From: Pseudomonas sp. BGI-2
GTDB lineage: Bacteria > Pseudomonadota > Gammaproteobacteria > Pseudomonadales > Pseudomonadaceae
Reading direction: 5' to 3'
Assembly: GCF_004310295.1 (NCBI RefSeq)
Contig: NZ_SISB01000031.1
Span: forward strand, 19,945-83,944
DNA length: 64,000 bases
Shown here: positions 43,095 to 50,779 of the stretch, one piece after another
How the letters are laid out: every line of letters starts with the position of its first letter
Numbering within the stretch: position 1 is the stretch's first letter
Notes under the pieces: generated by a model
The model's input: only the letters and a program-made list of their open reading frames with translations
Databases searched by the model: none
What the model was told of the DNA's origin: nothing
Made by a program: the position numbers and the translations under genes

Positions 43095-44053
43095 AATGGC
43101 TGGTGTTGTTGGCGCTATGGCTGCCGGGGTGCGCCTGGGCGCTGTGCTCCGTGGTCAGCACCACAGCGGCGGCGTTCGGTTCACAGAGTTCGATTGCGGT
43201 GCGCACCACGGCTCAAGCCAGTTCCACCCCCAATGCGGGGTTGAGTTGCACCGGCTCACTGCTGTCATTGCTGACTGACAATGACCACTTCTACGCCACC
43301 GTCTCGTCGACTCAATCCGGCTTGCTCGGGCCGACCGGGGACGTTATCGGCTATACGTTGTATGCCGACAACAGCACCAGCTACCCGATCACCCGTGGCG
43401 TGGCATTCGATTTCGCCCGCAATGGCATCATCGATGCGCTCGGCCTGCTGGGCAGTGTGATACCGAAAACCGCGCCCGTTTATTTGCGAACGACCATCGG
43501 CAGCAACGTAGCGGCGGGCGTCTACAGCGAGACCCTGAGTATTTTCTGGAGCTGGAATTATTGTGCGGTCATCGGTGCCGGCAGCATCTGCCTGGGGCGC
43601 GACATCGGCAGTGGCACTGCGACGGTAACCGTCAATATGACCGTGGCCAACGACTGCACCATCACCGCACCGAACATCAGTTTCGGCAGTGCGCCGGTGG
43701 TCAGCGGCTTCACTGCAGTCACCGGCCAGACCATCAACCTGGCCTGCACCAAGGGCAGCGCCTACACCGTGGGGCTGGACGACGGCCAGCATGCGGCCGG
43801 TATCGGCGGGCGCCGACGGATGATCTCGGGTGCAAATTACCTGGCCTACGACATCTTCAAAAGTGCCGGCACCACCCGCTGGGGCAGTGTCGGCGGTGCG
43901 CGTCGGGCCAGTTCCGACGCGGAGGTGAACCCTGGCAATGGCTTGGGGACGGGCAGCCAGGTGTTTAACTACAACGCAAAAATCTACACCGACCAGACCA
44001 CACCGCCGGCTGGGACTTATCTGGACAGCGTGATCCTTGATGTCGGGTTTTGA
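43091..44053 (+). CDS. Two-domain SCPU tip adhesin (CsuE/CupE6 type)
   Basis: A 320-residue protein with signal peptide (to about CAWA) and two SCPU domains: the first (about 20-155) with CSVVSTTAAAFG and SLLSLLTDN, the second (about 185-320) with NDCTITAPNISFGSAPVV and LACTKGSAYTVGLDDGQH. Only tip adhesins of archaic pili carry two such domains, so this is the probable adhesin. ATGA overlap with the usher shows tight coupling. No clear terminator follows, but a family B repeat does. Confidence 0.85.
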   Translation: MKWLVLLALWLPGCAWALCSVVSTTAAAFGSQSSIAVRTTAQASSTPNAGLSCTGSLLSLLTDNDHFYATVSSTQSGLLGPTGDVIGYTLYADNSTSYPITRGVAFDFARNGIIDALGLLGSVIPKTAPVYLRTTIGSNVAAGVYSETLSIFWSWNYCAVIGAGSICLGRDIGSGTATVTVNMTVANDCTITAPNISFGSAPVVSGFTAVTGQTINLACTKGSAYTVGLDDGQHAAGIGGRRRMISGANYLAYDIFKSAGTTRWGSVGGARRASSDAEVNPGNGLGTGSQVFNYNAKIYTDQTTPPAGTYLDSVILDVGF

Positions 44054-44075
44054 TGTCGAAAACACCACCGACTCT

Positions 44076-44238
44076 GTAGCAGCTGCCGAGCCTGCGAGGC
44101 TGCGTTCGGCTGCGCAGCAGTCGTAAACCCGGTTTACGCGGTTTTCCTGAAAGAACCGGTTGCCTGAGTTTACGACTGCTTCGCAGCCGAACGCAGCCGA
44201 ACGCAGCCTCGCGCTGCTCGGCAGTTGCTACAGGGGGA
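44076..44238. repeat. REP family B element after the pilus operon
   Basis: Inverted arms TGTAGCAGCTGCCGAGCCTG and complement. The right arm contains a small tandem duplication CGAACGCAGC CGAACGCAGC. Confidence 0.87.
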
Positions 44239-44267
44239 GCGTTCCAAACGTTATGGGTGGGGATCGG

Positions 44268-44390
44268 CTACCGCTCGATACTGCGATTCCACCGCGCATT
44301 CCATTCCGGGCGCTGTTCGTTGACCTGATCCCAGTCAAACACGAACTCGCCTTTCTCGCTGCCGAGTCCTTCTAGTTGCACAAAAGCCAT
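44268..44390 (-). CDS. Possible small protein, 40 aa
   Basis: A 41-codon frame starts with ATG at 44390 after a GGTGGAG ribosome-like site at about seven bases. It encodes a charged peptide with FVQLEGLGSEKGEFVFDWD and NEQRPEWNARWNRSIER. No family is recognised. It may be a genuine small gene or the leftover of a larger one in this decayed stretch. Confidence 0.4.
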   Translation of the reverse strand: MAFVQLEGLGSEKGEFVFDWDQVNEQRPEWNARWNRSIER

Positions 44391-44624
44391 AACTGCGCTC
44401 CACCTGAGATTGTTATGCGTCGCCCGAAGGCGCGCTTTTTTGTATGGGCAGATACGAAAGATGTTGCTGGGTGCGTTGGCGCTCGACTTCAGTCGGCTGC
44501 CGCTGTTGTTCGAATCGCCCCTGTCTGGACGCAAAGTAGGACGAAGACATCAATGGCCTATTTCACTGAAGCGCTGACTATTTTCAGTTTCATTCAGTGA
44601 ATAAATTTATCGTCGAGAAATCAC

Positions 44625-45449
44625 ATGCCTGATTCCATTGAGCGGAATGAAAACAACAATGAAGTCGGTGTCGGGGCTGTCTCCAGATTGTTTGCGGTGT
44701 TGCGCAGCCTGGGCGACACGGTTGAAGGCGGGGAGCGTGTGACACAACTGGCGCAGCGCATCGGTCTGTCGAACCGACCACGCATCGCTACCTGCGCAGC
44801 CTGATGGACGAAGGCATGGTCGAGCAGGACGCTCGCAGTAAACGCTATCGCCTGAGCCTGGATTTTTTTGCGCTGGCGGCACGGGCTGGCAACACCGGAA
44901 ATCTGCGCGAACTGGTGCGGCCGTCGTTGTTGCGGCTGTCGGGCTCACTGGGGGATTCGTTTTTTTTACTGGCACGCAGCGGTTTTGATGCGATCTGCCT
45001 GGACCGCAGTGAAGGGCCGTTTCCGATTCGCACCTTTACCGGCGATATCGGCGGGCGGGTGGCGCTGGGTGTGGGGCAGGGCAGCCTGGCGTTTCTGCCG
45101 GAAGATGAGCGCGATACGGTGATCCATTACAACCTGCCGCGGCTCAAGGATTTTCACCTGTACGGCGAGGTGTTCCTGCGCTCGGAAGTCGAGAATGTGC
45201 GCGCTGGGGTATGCCGGGCGCAACACTGGCGTGCTGCAAGGCATGGCCGGTGTGGCGGTGCCGATTCTGGATCGCGAAGGACGGGCCGTGGCGGCGTTGA
45301 GCGTGGCCACGGTGAGTGATCGGCTGGGGCCGGACCGTTTGCCGACGGTAGTGGACATGCTTAAGCGCGAAGCGGCGCTGATCGGGCCGCGGATCAATCC
45401 GTTTGATCCGTTGTTGCGCCGGCCATCGCAGGTGTTTGGGCAGGGCTGA
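44625..45449 (+). pseudogene. IclR-family regulator with two frameshifts
   Basis: Three frames join to one IclR protein. The first has the helix-turn-helix start VGAVSRLFAVLRSLGDTVEG and RVTQLAQRIGLS; near 44775 one base is missing and the protein continues in another frame with THRYLRSLMDEGMVEQDARS and the effector domain FLLARSGFDAICLDRSEGPF. Near 45200 a second shift returns to the original frame, reading LGYAGRNTGVLQGMAGVAVP and AALSVATVSDRL. Both shifts are in non-homopolymer sequence. The intact parent would be about 270 residues. Confidence 0.83.
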
Positions 45450-45479
45450 CCACACTCTCCAAATAACCACCATTCCCTT

Positions 45480-45571
45480 TGTGGGAGCGGGCTTGCTCGC
45501 GAAAGCGCCGGATCAGTCGACATCAATGTTGAATTACAAACCGCCTTCGCGAGCAAGCCCGCTCCCACAAG
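45480..45571. repeat. REP pair (family A)
   Basis: TGTGGGAGCGGGCTTGCTCG and its complement, spaced about 45 bases, between the IclR pseudogene and the convergent anti-sigma gene. Confidence 0.92.
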
Positions 45572-45585
45572 GGATTGTGGTGTGG

Positions 45586-46338
45586 TCAGAACTGGGTGGT
45601 CTGCTTGAGCATCTGCGCCGCTGGCGTATCGCTCGGGCTGACCATCGCATAGTTGTAGCCAGCGCCGGACCAGTACTCGGCCTGCAACTCGCCATCGCTT
45701 CGACTGCCACGGGGCAGCAGGTTGTTTTTCGGTCCTGGTGGTCGCACGTAGAAGCTGATCTTGTGCCCGCCCTGGTCCTCGTAAACCACCATCGCCGCCG
45801 GCCCTTGCTCGGTGCTGAGCAAACGGCCGCTGACCGGTTTGTAACCTGAACTCGCCAGGTCCGGCAGACGGTTGGCGTGGGTGAAATAACGGTCGAGCCA
45901 GCCCTGCATGTCGCCGTCATCGCTGACCTTGTAGTCGGCTGGCAGGATGCCTTGCTGGGCGATCAAGCGGTAAGCCTGCATGGCATCGGTCATCGGCAGT
46001 GACGCGCTGGTTAGCGTCATTTCCCGCGCCTGCCAGCCACTCAATCCGCCGACACTGACCGCGATCAAGAGCACCGCAGCGCTGGCCAGATGACGGCGGG
46101 ACTGGCGTTTTAGGCGTTGGCGAATCAGCGCCGGGTCGAGGTCCAGGTTGGCTGTGTAGTGCAACGCGCCGCTCATCGCCGCGCGCAGTTGTTGGGCGTC
46201 CTGCTGCCAGGCGCGCACTTGTGCGGCGGTTTCAGGATTGCTGGCCAGGTAAGTCTCGACCAGGCGCCGGTCGGCGTCGTTGAGTTGATGATCGACGTAG
46301 GCGTGCAGGTCGCGTTCGCTAGGGGGCATGCTGATCAT
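45586..46338 (-). CDS. Anti-sigma factor (membrane-anchored)
   Basis: The 250-residue protein has an N-terminal anti-sigma domain (about 1-60, ERDLHAYVDHQLNDADRRLVETYL), one membrane helix (about 85-103, LASAAVLLIAVSVGGLSGW) and a periplasmic part of about 145 residues. It would hold the neighbouring ECF sigma factor inactive at the membrane. Its start overlaps the sigma stop (ATGA), typical of sigma/anti-sigma pairs. The zinc motif HxxxCxxC is absent, so this is not a ZAS-type redox sensor. Confidence 0.85.
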   Translation of the reverse strand: MISMPPSERDLHAYVDHQLNDADRRLVETYLASNPETAAQVRAWQQDAQQLRAAMSGALHYTANLDLDPALIRQRLKRQSRRHLASAAVLLIAVSVGGLSGWQAREMTLTSASLPMTDAMQAYRLIAQQGILPADYKVSDDGDMQGWLDRYFTHANRLPDLASSGYKPVSGRLLSTEQGPAAMVVYEDQGGHKISFYVRPPGPKNNLLPRGSRSDGELQAEYWSGAGYNYAMVSPSDTPAAQMLKQTTQF

Positions 46339-46841
46339 TTGAGTATCCGCAGAGAAGGGCTGGTGATTTCGCCGTCGCTGAGTTGGCGCAGGGCCTGACG
46401 GGCGCGGGACAGGCGGGACATCACGGTGCCAGTGGGGACGTCGAGAATCTCGGCGACCTCTTTATAACTCAAACCTTCCACCGACACCCAGAGCAGCAGC
46501 GCGCGCTGTTCAGTGGTGAGCCGGTCGAAGGCTTGCAGCGTCGATTGGGCGATCACGGTGCGTTCTACTGACGGTTGGGCATCGTCGCGGCCGGTAAAGA
46601 ATTCGAGCATCCGCGCATAACGCCGGGAGCGTCGGTGGGCGTCGAGAAACTGTCGATAAAGTATCGAAAACAACCAGGCGCGCAAGTCGCCTTCGGGGCG
46701 TTTGTCGCCCCAACTGGAGAGGGCGCGCTCCAGGCTCGACTGCACCAGATCGTCCGCGCTGCTGGGATTGCGTGTCAACGACACGCCAAACCGCCGCAAT
46801 CTGGGAATGATTTCTCTGAGTTGTTCGTCGATATCGTTCAT
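46335..46841 (-). CDS. ECF sigma factor
   Basis: The 168-residue protein has sigma region 2 (about 5-75, SADDLVQSSLERALS and DLRAWLFSILYRQFLDAHRR) and region 4 (about 105-160, FDRLTTEQRALLLWVSVEGL and VPTGTVMSRLSRARQALR). Region 3 is absent, which defines ECF sigma factors. The start at 46841 gives the normal N-terminus MNDIDEQLREI; an upstream in-frame ATG at 46889 falls inside the promoter described at 46877-46902. It is in an operon with its anti-sigma factor and divergent from the catalase-like gene. Confidence 0.9.
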   Translation of the reverse strand: MNDIDEQLREIIPRLRRFGVSLTRNPSSADDLVQSSLERALSSWGDKRPEGDLRAWLFSILYRQFLDAHRRSRRYARMLEFFTGRDDAQPSVERTVIAQSTLQAFDRLTTEQRALLLWVSVEGLSYKEVAEILDVPTGTVMSRLSRARQALRQLSDGEITSPSLRILK

Positions 46842-46876
46842 GAAGTTCTGACTAGTCACTACGCTTGGGACTAGGA

Positions 46877-46902
46877 AGACGCCCGGCACTTGAGGTTATT
46901 CC
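46877..46902 (-). promoter_or_regulatory. ECF-type promoter of the sigma/anti-sigma operon
   Basis: On the minus strand GGAATAA is followed after exactly 14 bases by CGTCT. The sigma gene starts about 36 bases further. The identical arrangement occurs on the plus strand at 46931-46956, which suggests autoregulation by this sigma factor. Confidence 0.72.
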
Positions 46903-46930
46903 ACGCCTGTAGAAATAAATACCGGGCGAT

Positions 46931-46956
46931 GGAATAAAGCGTTGTGGCGTACGTCT
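46931..46956 (+). promoter_or_regulatory. ECF-type promoter of the catalase/cytochrome operon
   Basis: GGAATAA at 46931-46937, 14 bases, then CGTCT at 46952-46956. The -35 boxes of the two divergent promoters are 28 bases apart. The catalase-like start codon is 43 bases downstream. Confidence 0.72.
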
Positions 46957-46999
46957 GCTTGATCCTTCTCACTTGTGGCCGATGGCCCTGGAGTCATTC

Positions 47000-48091
47000 A
47001 TGGTAGATCGTTCATCACCGCCCACCCGGCCACCGCTGAGTACCGCAAGCCTGACGTTGCGCCTTACCGGCATTGCTGTGGTGGTTGCTGCGTTGGCCGG
47101 GGCTTTTGCCTACGTCAACGGCACCTTTGACCCACAGCGTCTGACGCCGAAAAAACTGATCAACGTGCTGGAAACCAACAATGGCGTGCACCCGGGGTTC
47201 CGGCGTAATCACTCCAAAGGGGTGTGCGTGATCGGGCATTTCGAGAGCAGCGGCGAGGCGCGCACTTACTCCAGTGCGCAGGTGTTCAATGAGGCGAAAA
47301 CCCCGGTGGTCGGGCGTTTCGCGTTGCCTGCGGGCAATCCTTATGCTGCTGACAGCAGCGTGCCGATCCGCAGCATGGCGTTGCGTTTCACTCAGGCTAA
47401 CGGCCAGCAATGGCGCACCGGGATGAACAGCATGCCGGTGTTCCCGGTGGGCACGCCTGAAGCGTTTTATCAATTGCAGCAGGCTCAGTCGCCGGATCCG
47501 GCCACGGGTAAACCCAATCCAGCGGCGGTTCCGGCGTTTTTTGGTGCTCATCCGGAAGCCGCGCCGTTTCTGGCCTGGATCAAGACTGCCAAGCCTTCCG
47601 CCAGTTACGCGACGGAGACTTACAACAGCGTCAACGCGTTTTACTTGGTCAATGCGTCCGGTCAACGGCAAGCGGTGCGCTGGAGCATGACGCCGATTGC
47701 ACAGGATGCTGCCGGTGCCACGGCGCCTGAAGGGGCTGACTTCCTTGAAAAAGACCTGGTTCAGCGTTTGTCGGCCGGGCCGTTGCGTTGGCAGTTGAAC
47801 ATCACCCTGGCGAACCCCGGTGATCCGGTCAACGACGCCAGCAAGGCCTGGCCTGACGGCCGCAAAGTAGTGAACGCCGGCACCCTGGTGCTTGAACGCA
47901 CTCAACCGCAACTCGGTGGCGAGTGCCGCGATATCAATTACAACCCGCTCGTATTGCCGGCCGGTATCGAAGGCTCCGACGACCCATTGCTCGCCGCTCG
48001 CTCAGCGGGGTACGCCAGTTCCTACCTGCGCCGCACCAGTGAAGTCAGCCAGTTGCCTGCCGCCAACGCTAAACAGGAGGCTCATCAATGA
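47000..48091 (+). CDS. Membrane-anchored catalase-family peroxidase (SrpA-like)
   Basis: The 363-residue protein has an N-terminal membrane helix or uncleaved signal (about residues 20-40, LTGIAVVVAALAGAFAYVNG) and a catalase fold shorter than classical catalases. GVHPGFRRNHSKGVCVIGHF holds the probable heme-side histidine, and FALPAGNPYAAD and DYNP-like INYNPLVLPAGIEGSDDPLL are family landmarks. It would remove peroxides at the periplasmic face. The start at 47000 has GGAG at 46990-46993. The stop overlaps the start of the cytochrome b561 gene, so electrons may come from that partner. Confidence 0.88.
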   Translation: MVDRSSPPTRPPLSTASLTLRLTGIAVVVAALAGAFAYVNGTFDPQRLTPKKLINVLETNNGVHPGFRRNHSKGVCVIGHFESSGEARTYSSAQVFNEAKTPVVGRFALPAGNPYAADSSVPIRSMALRFTQANGQQWRTGMNSMPVFPVGTPEAFYQLQQAQSPDPATGKPNPAAVPAFFGAHPEAAPFLAWIKTAKPSASYATETYNSVNAFYLVNASGQRQAVRWSMTPIAQDAAGATAPEGADFLEKDLVQRLSAGPLRWQLNITLANPGDPVNDASKAWPDGRKVVNAGTLVLERTQPQLGGECRDINYNPLVLPAGIEGSDDPLLAARSAGYASSYLRRTSEVSQLPAANAKQEAHQ

Positions 48092-48633
48092 GCGCTCAAC
48101 CGAACCATTTCGCGCCGTTGGCGCGGCTGCTGCATTGGCTGATGGCGCTGATGGTCATCGCGATGCTGTTTATCGGCGCCGGGATGGTGGCCTCGGTGTC
48201 CGAACGTCATGAGTGGCTGATCCATCTGCACAAACCCTTGGGCGTTGCGATTTTGTTGCTGGTGATTGTGCGTCTGGTGGTGCGTTTTTCCACGCAACAG
48301 CCGCCACTGCCGGCGGACTTGCCCGGTTGGCAGGCGTTGGCAGCCAAGGCTTCGCACATCTTGCTGTACGCCTTGATGTTGATTTTGCCGCTGCTGGGCT
48401 GGGCGATGATCTCGGCGGCGGGGGACCCGGTGATGCTCAGCAATTCGATTCAGTTGCCTTCGATCCTGCCAGCCAATGCGCAGATGTTCGCGTTTTTGCG
48501 CAAGGCTCATGGGTATCTGGCGTATTTGCTGTTTCTGACCGTGCTGCTGCATCTGGCGGCAGCGCTGTTTCACGGTTGGGTGCGACGCGATGATGTGCTG
48601 GATAGCATGTTGCGAGGGAAGGATCGCGGCTGA
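48088..48633 (+). CDS. Cytochrome b561 (partner of the catalase-like protein)
   Basis: A 181-residue membrane protein with four helices and heme-ligand histidines in LLHWLMAL, WLIHLHKPLG, ASHILLYAL and KAHGYLAY/VLLHLAAALFH. It overlaps the catalase-like gene by ATGA. The pair ECF sigma/anti-sigma plus catalase plus cytochrome b561 forms a compact oxidative-stress module. It is distinct in sequence from the cytochrome b561 at 28455-29003. Confidence 0.9.
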   Translation: MSAQPNHFAPLARLLHWLMALMVIAMLFIGAGMVASVSERHEWLIHLHKPLGVAILLLVIVRLVVRFSTQQPPLPADLPGWQALAAKASHILLYALMLILPLLGWAMISAAGDPVMLSNSIQLPSILPANAQMFAFLRKAHGYLAYLLFLTVLLHLAAALFHGWVRRDDVLDSMLRGKDRG

Positions 48634-48640
48634 GTGAGCC

Positions 48641-48667
48641 ATGGCTGCATGCCGGGCATGCAGCCAT
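48641..48667. repeat. Perfect 13-base palindrome between convergent genes
   Basis: ATGGCTGCATGCC and GGCATGCAGCCAT are separated by a single G. There is no T tract, so it is not a classical terminator, although it lies between two converging genes where one is expected. Confidence 0.6.
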
Positions 48668-48676
48668 CGAGGATGA

Positions 48677-49828
48677 TCAGCGCAGGGTATCGATCATATC
48701 GGCAACAGTCGTCAGCACGTCCTTGCCCAATTGCCTGGAGCGCTTTCCCGACCAACCGGTCAGTGCGTTGGGCGCGTCGTTGTTGTCCTTGAAGGGCATC
48801 TCCAGGGTCAGCGACAGGCAATCGTACTTCTGACCGACACTGTTACAGGCCAGCGTCATGTTGGCTTTGCCCGGTTCGTCGCGGGTGTAGCCGTGCTTGG
48901 TCTGGAAGTCCTTGGTCAGGTGTTTCAGATGGTTGCGGAAATGCTCTTCGAGTTTTTCGATCCGCGGCGTATAGCCCGGGTTGCCTTCGCAACCGGCGGT
49001 GAACACGTAGGGGATTTCTTCATCGCCGTGGATGTCGAGGAACAAGTCGACACCGTAGGCTTCCATTTGCTGCTGAACGAACAGCACTTCCGGGCTGATT
49101 TCCTGGCTGGCGCTCTGCCAGGCGCGGTTCAGGTCCTGGCCCATGGCGTTGGTGCGCAGGTGACCGTGGAAGGCACCGTCCGGGTTCATGTTCGGCACCA
49201 GGTACAGGTCGGCGCTGGCCAGTAGTCTGTTCAGTACCGGGTCGTCGTGCTTTTCCAGGCGTTCGATCACGCCTTCCATGAACCACTCGGCCATGTGTTC
49301 GCCGGGGTGTTGCTGGGCGATGATCCAGACCTTGCGCTGACCCTCGGCGCCGGTGCCTTTGCGCAATAACTGGATGTCACGGCCTTCCGCGCTTTTGCCG
49401 GTGGCCAGCAATTGAGTGCCGGCCTTGGTCAGCGCCTGCTCGATCAGCCAGTCGTGACGGCCACGGCTGTAGGGTTCGAAGTAGGCAAACCAGGCGTGGG
49501 TGGCGGTGGCTTCAAGGCTGAAGCGCAGGCAGTCGCCTTCGAAAATGGTCGGTACGCGGAACCAGTTGACGTGGTCGTAGGACGCTACGGCTTGATAACC
49601 GTCCCAAGCCTTGTTGTATGAAGACTTGCTGGCATTGTTCAGACGAAACCAGTGCTCCTGACCGACGTGCAGACCGCTGGCCTTGAAATGGAACCACTGG
49701 AAATGCTGGCTGCGGGTGTCTGGTTTGATGGCCAGCAGCGCTTGAAGTGGATTGCTGATGTCCAGTACTTCAATGTTGCCGCTGTCGAAATTTGCGCTGA
49801 TATCGAAAGAGGATTTAGCCACGGTCAT
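48677..49828 (-). CDS. M14-family zinc carboxypeptidase (cytosolic type)
   Basis: The 383-residue protein has a beta-sandwich N-terminal domain (1-125) and an M14 peptidase domain. Zinc ligands are seen in QQHPGEHMAEWF (HxxE) and LDIHGDEEIPYVF (His), and the active-site glutamate in LSLTLEMPF. This is the subfamily related to eukaryotic cytosolic carboxypeptidases. AGGAA before ATG fits. The substrate in bacteria is unknown, perhaps peptide tails or cell-wall peptides. It is monocistronic, convergent with the cytochrome gene. Confidence 0.88.
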   Translation of the reverse strand: MTVAKSSFDISANFDSGNIEVLDISNPLQALLAIKPDTRSQHFQWFHFKASGLHVGQEHWFRLNNASKSSYNKAWDGYQAVASYDHVNWFRVPTIFEGDCLRFSLEATATHAWFAYFEPYSRGRHDWLIEQALTKAGTQLLATGKSAEGRDIQLLRKGTGAEGQRKVWIIAQQHPGEHMAEWFMEGVIERLEKHDDPVLNRLLASADLYLVPNMNPDGAFHGHLRTNAMGQDLNRAWQSASQEISPEVLFVQQQMEAYGVDLFLDIHGDEEIPYVFTAGCEGNPGYTPRIEKLEEHFRNHLKHLTKDFQTKHGYTRDEPGKANMTLACNSVGQKYDCLSLTLEMPFKDNNDAPNALTGWSGKRSRQLGKDVLTTVADMIDTLR

Positions 49829-50103
49829 AGTCGATTCCTGATTATGATTTTATGGCTGCTACTTTACACGCTGGGAAGGGAAAAACCGGGGGAAATTGCG
49901 GGGTGAAAGTGGGGGCGTCCTCCTTGACGCAGACGCAGCTTAGAGACTGTGCGATTGATTCTCAAGTGCTGTTTTTCATTAGTTTGGGCCAATGATGTCG
50001 GGCTTCTCTTGCCATTCGATATTCTTTTGATATCATCCGCGCCAATCGAATTCGCAACACCTGAAGACTTCATTAGCCTGAAGCCAAAGCCAGAATAACT
50101 GGC

Positions 50104-50216
50104 AAAAAAAGACCCGGCAAAAAGCCGGGTCAAAAACCGTGATTAGCCTGATGAGGAGATAGTCCAGGAGACCGACCTAAGGTCTCTTGGTCCATCGACT
50201 GATCTCGCGACCAGCT
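50104..50216 (-). ncRNA. prrF: PrrF-type iron-responsive small RNA
   Basis: On the minus strand the RNA begins AGCTGGTCGCGAGATCAGTC and contains the conserved antisense core CTCCTCATCAGGCTAATCAC, then ends in a strong terminator (GACCCGGC-tttttGCCGGGTC-T7). This order and core are those of Pseudomonas PrrF1/PrrF2 as I remember them. PrrF is made under iron starvation and represses mRNAs of iron-rich proteins such as sodB and TCA enzymes. A Fur box overlaps its promoter. Only one copy is in this window. Confidence 0.88.
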
Positions 50217-50220
50217 GCAT

Positions 50221-50239
50221 GCAATAATAATCATTCTCG
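50221..50239 (-). promoter_or_regulatory. Fur box over the prrF promoter
   Basis: Minus-strand CGAGAATGATTATTATTGC matches the Fur consensus GATAATGATAATCATTATC at most positions and lies immediately upstream of the RNA start. Iron-loaded Fur would shut off prrF. Confidence 0.82.
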
Positions 50240-50311
50240 TTTGCAAGTCAAATGATTTTATCTGCTCGATTGGAAAATTCTTTCCTGTCTTCTTCAAAAC
50301 GTGCGTCTGAC

Positions 50312-50650
50312 TCAGACGCTCTGTCCCTGTAAAGAACGATCAATCATCGCCTTGGCCATGTCGATCATATGCACCGTCGAAAAGGCCAGGTCCCGACTCG
50401 CACCGTGCAGGTTGCTGGCCGACTCGTAGGCGGTCGCCGCAGCACAACGCAACAGGTCCGACGCATGCACCAGCGCCTCTTCACCGCTGACGGCAGGGTT
50501 CACATCAAAAAATCGCTCCCCGACCACCGCTTCTGACACAGTTGGTTTCAAGTAATAGTCCAAGGCTTTTTGCGCGGCGGCATTGCCTTTGGGCGAGGTG
50601 AGGGTGGTGTCCATTTGCATATCCGACAGGTCATTGCTGGGTAACGTCAT
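50312..50650 (-). CDS. DUF6124 family protein
   Basis: A 112-residue protein that fits a Pseudomonas family of about 110-120 residues (DUF6124, as I recall): AAQKALDYYLKP near residue 30, then FFDVNPAVSGEEALVHASDL and a helical C-terminal LAFSTVHMIDMAKAMIDRSL. Function unknown. The start at 50650 was chosen because the frame upstream overlaps the divergent repressor gene; ATG codons at 50620 and 50614 are alternatives. It is divergent from the S24-type repressor, which may control it. Confidence 0.7.
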   Translation of the reverse strand: MTLPSNDLSDMQMDTTLTSPKGNAAAQKALDYYLKPTVSEAVVGERFFDVNPAVSGEEALVHASDLLRCAAATAYESASNLHGASRDLAFSTVHMIDMAKAMIDRSLQGQSV

Positions 50651-50779
50651 GGCGAGGGCAAGCTCCGTGATAGATTCAGATCCGTGAACCAATCCTAGTA
50701 CGAACTGTATTTGTGACGAGAATTTAAATACTACAATTTGTGTTTTGTTGCTCGGAGTACGCCACGTATCGTGCCGCCC

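Noticed and set aside
49864..50133. Possible small basic protein beyond the PrrF-like RNA on the minus strand
   Set aside because: The frame begins inside the RNA terminator, has no ribosome site and no recognisable content. The rest of 49829-50100 shows nothing else I can support.
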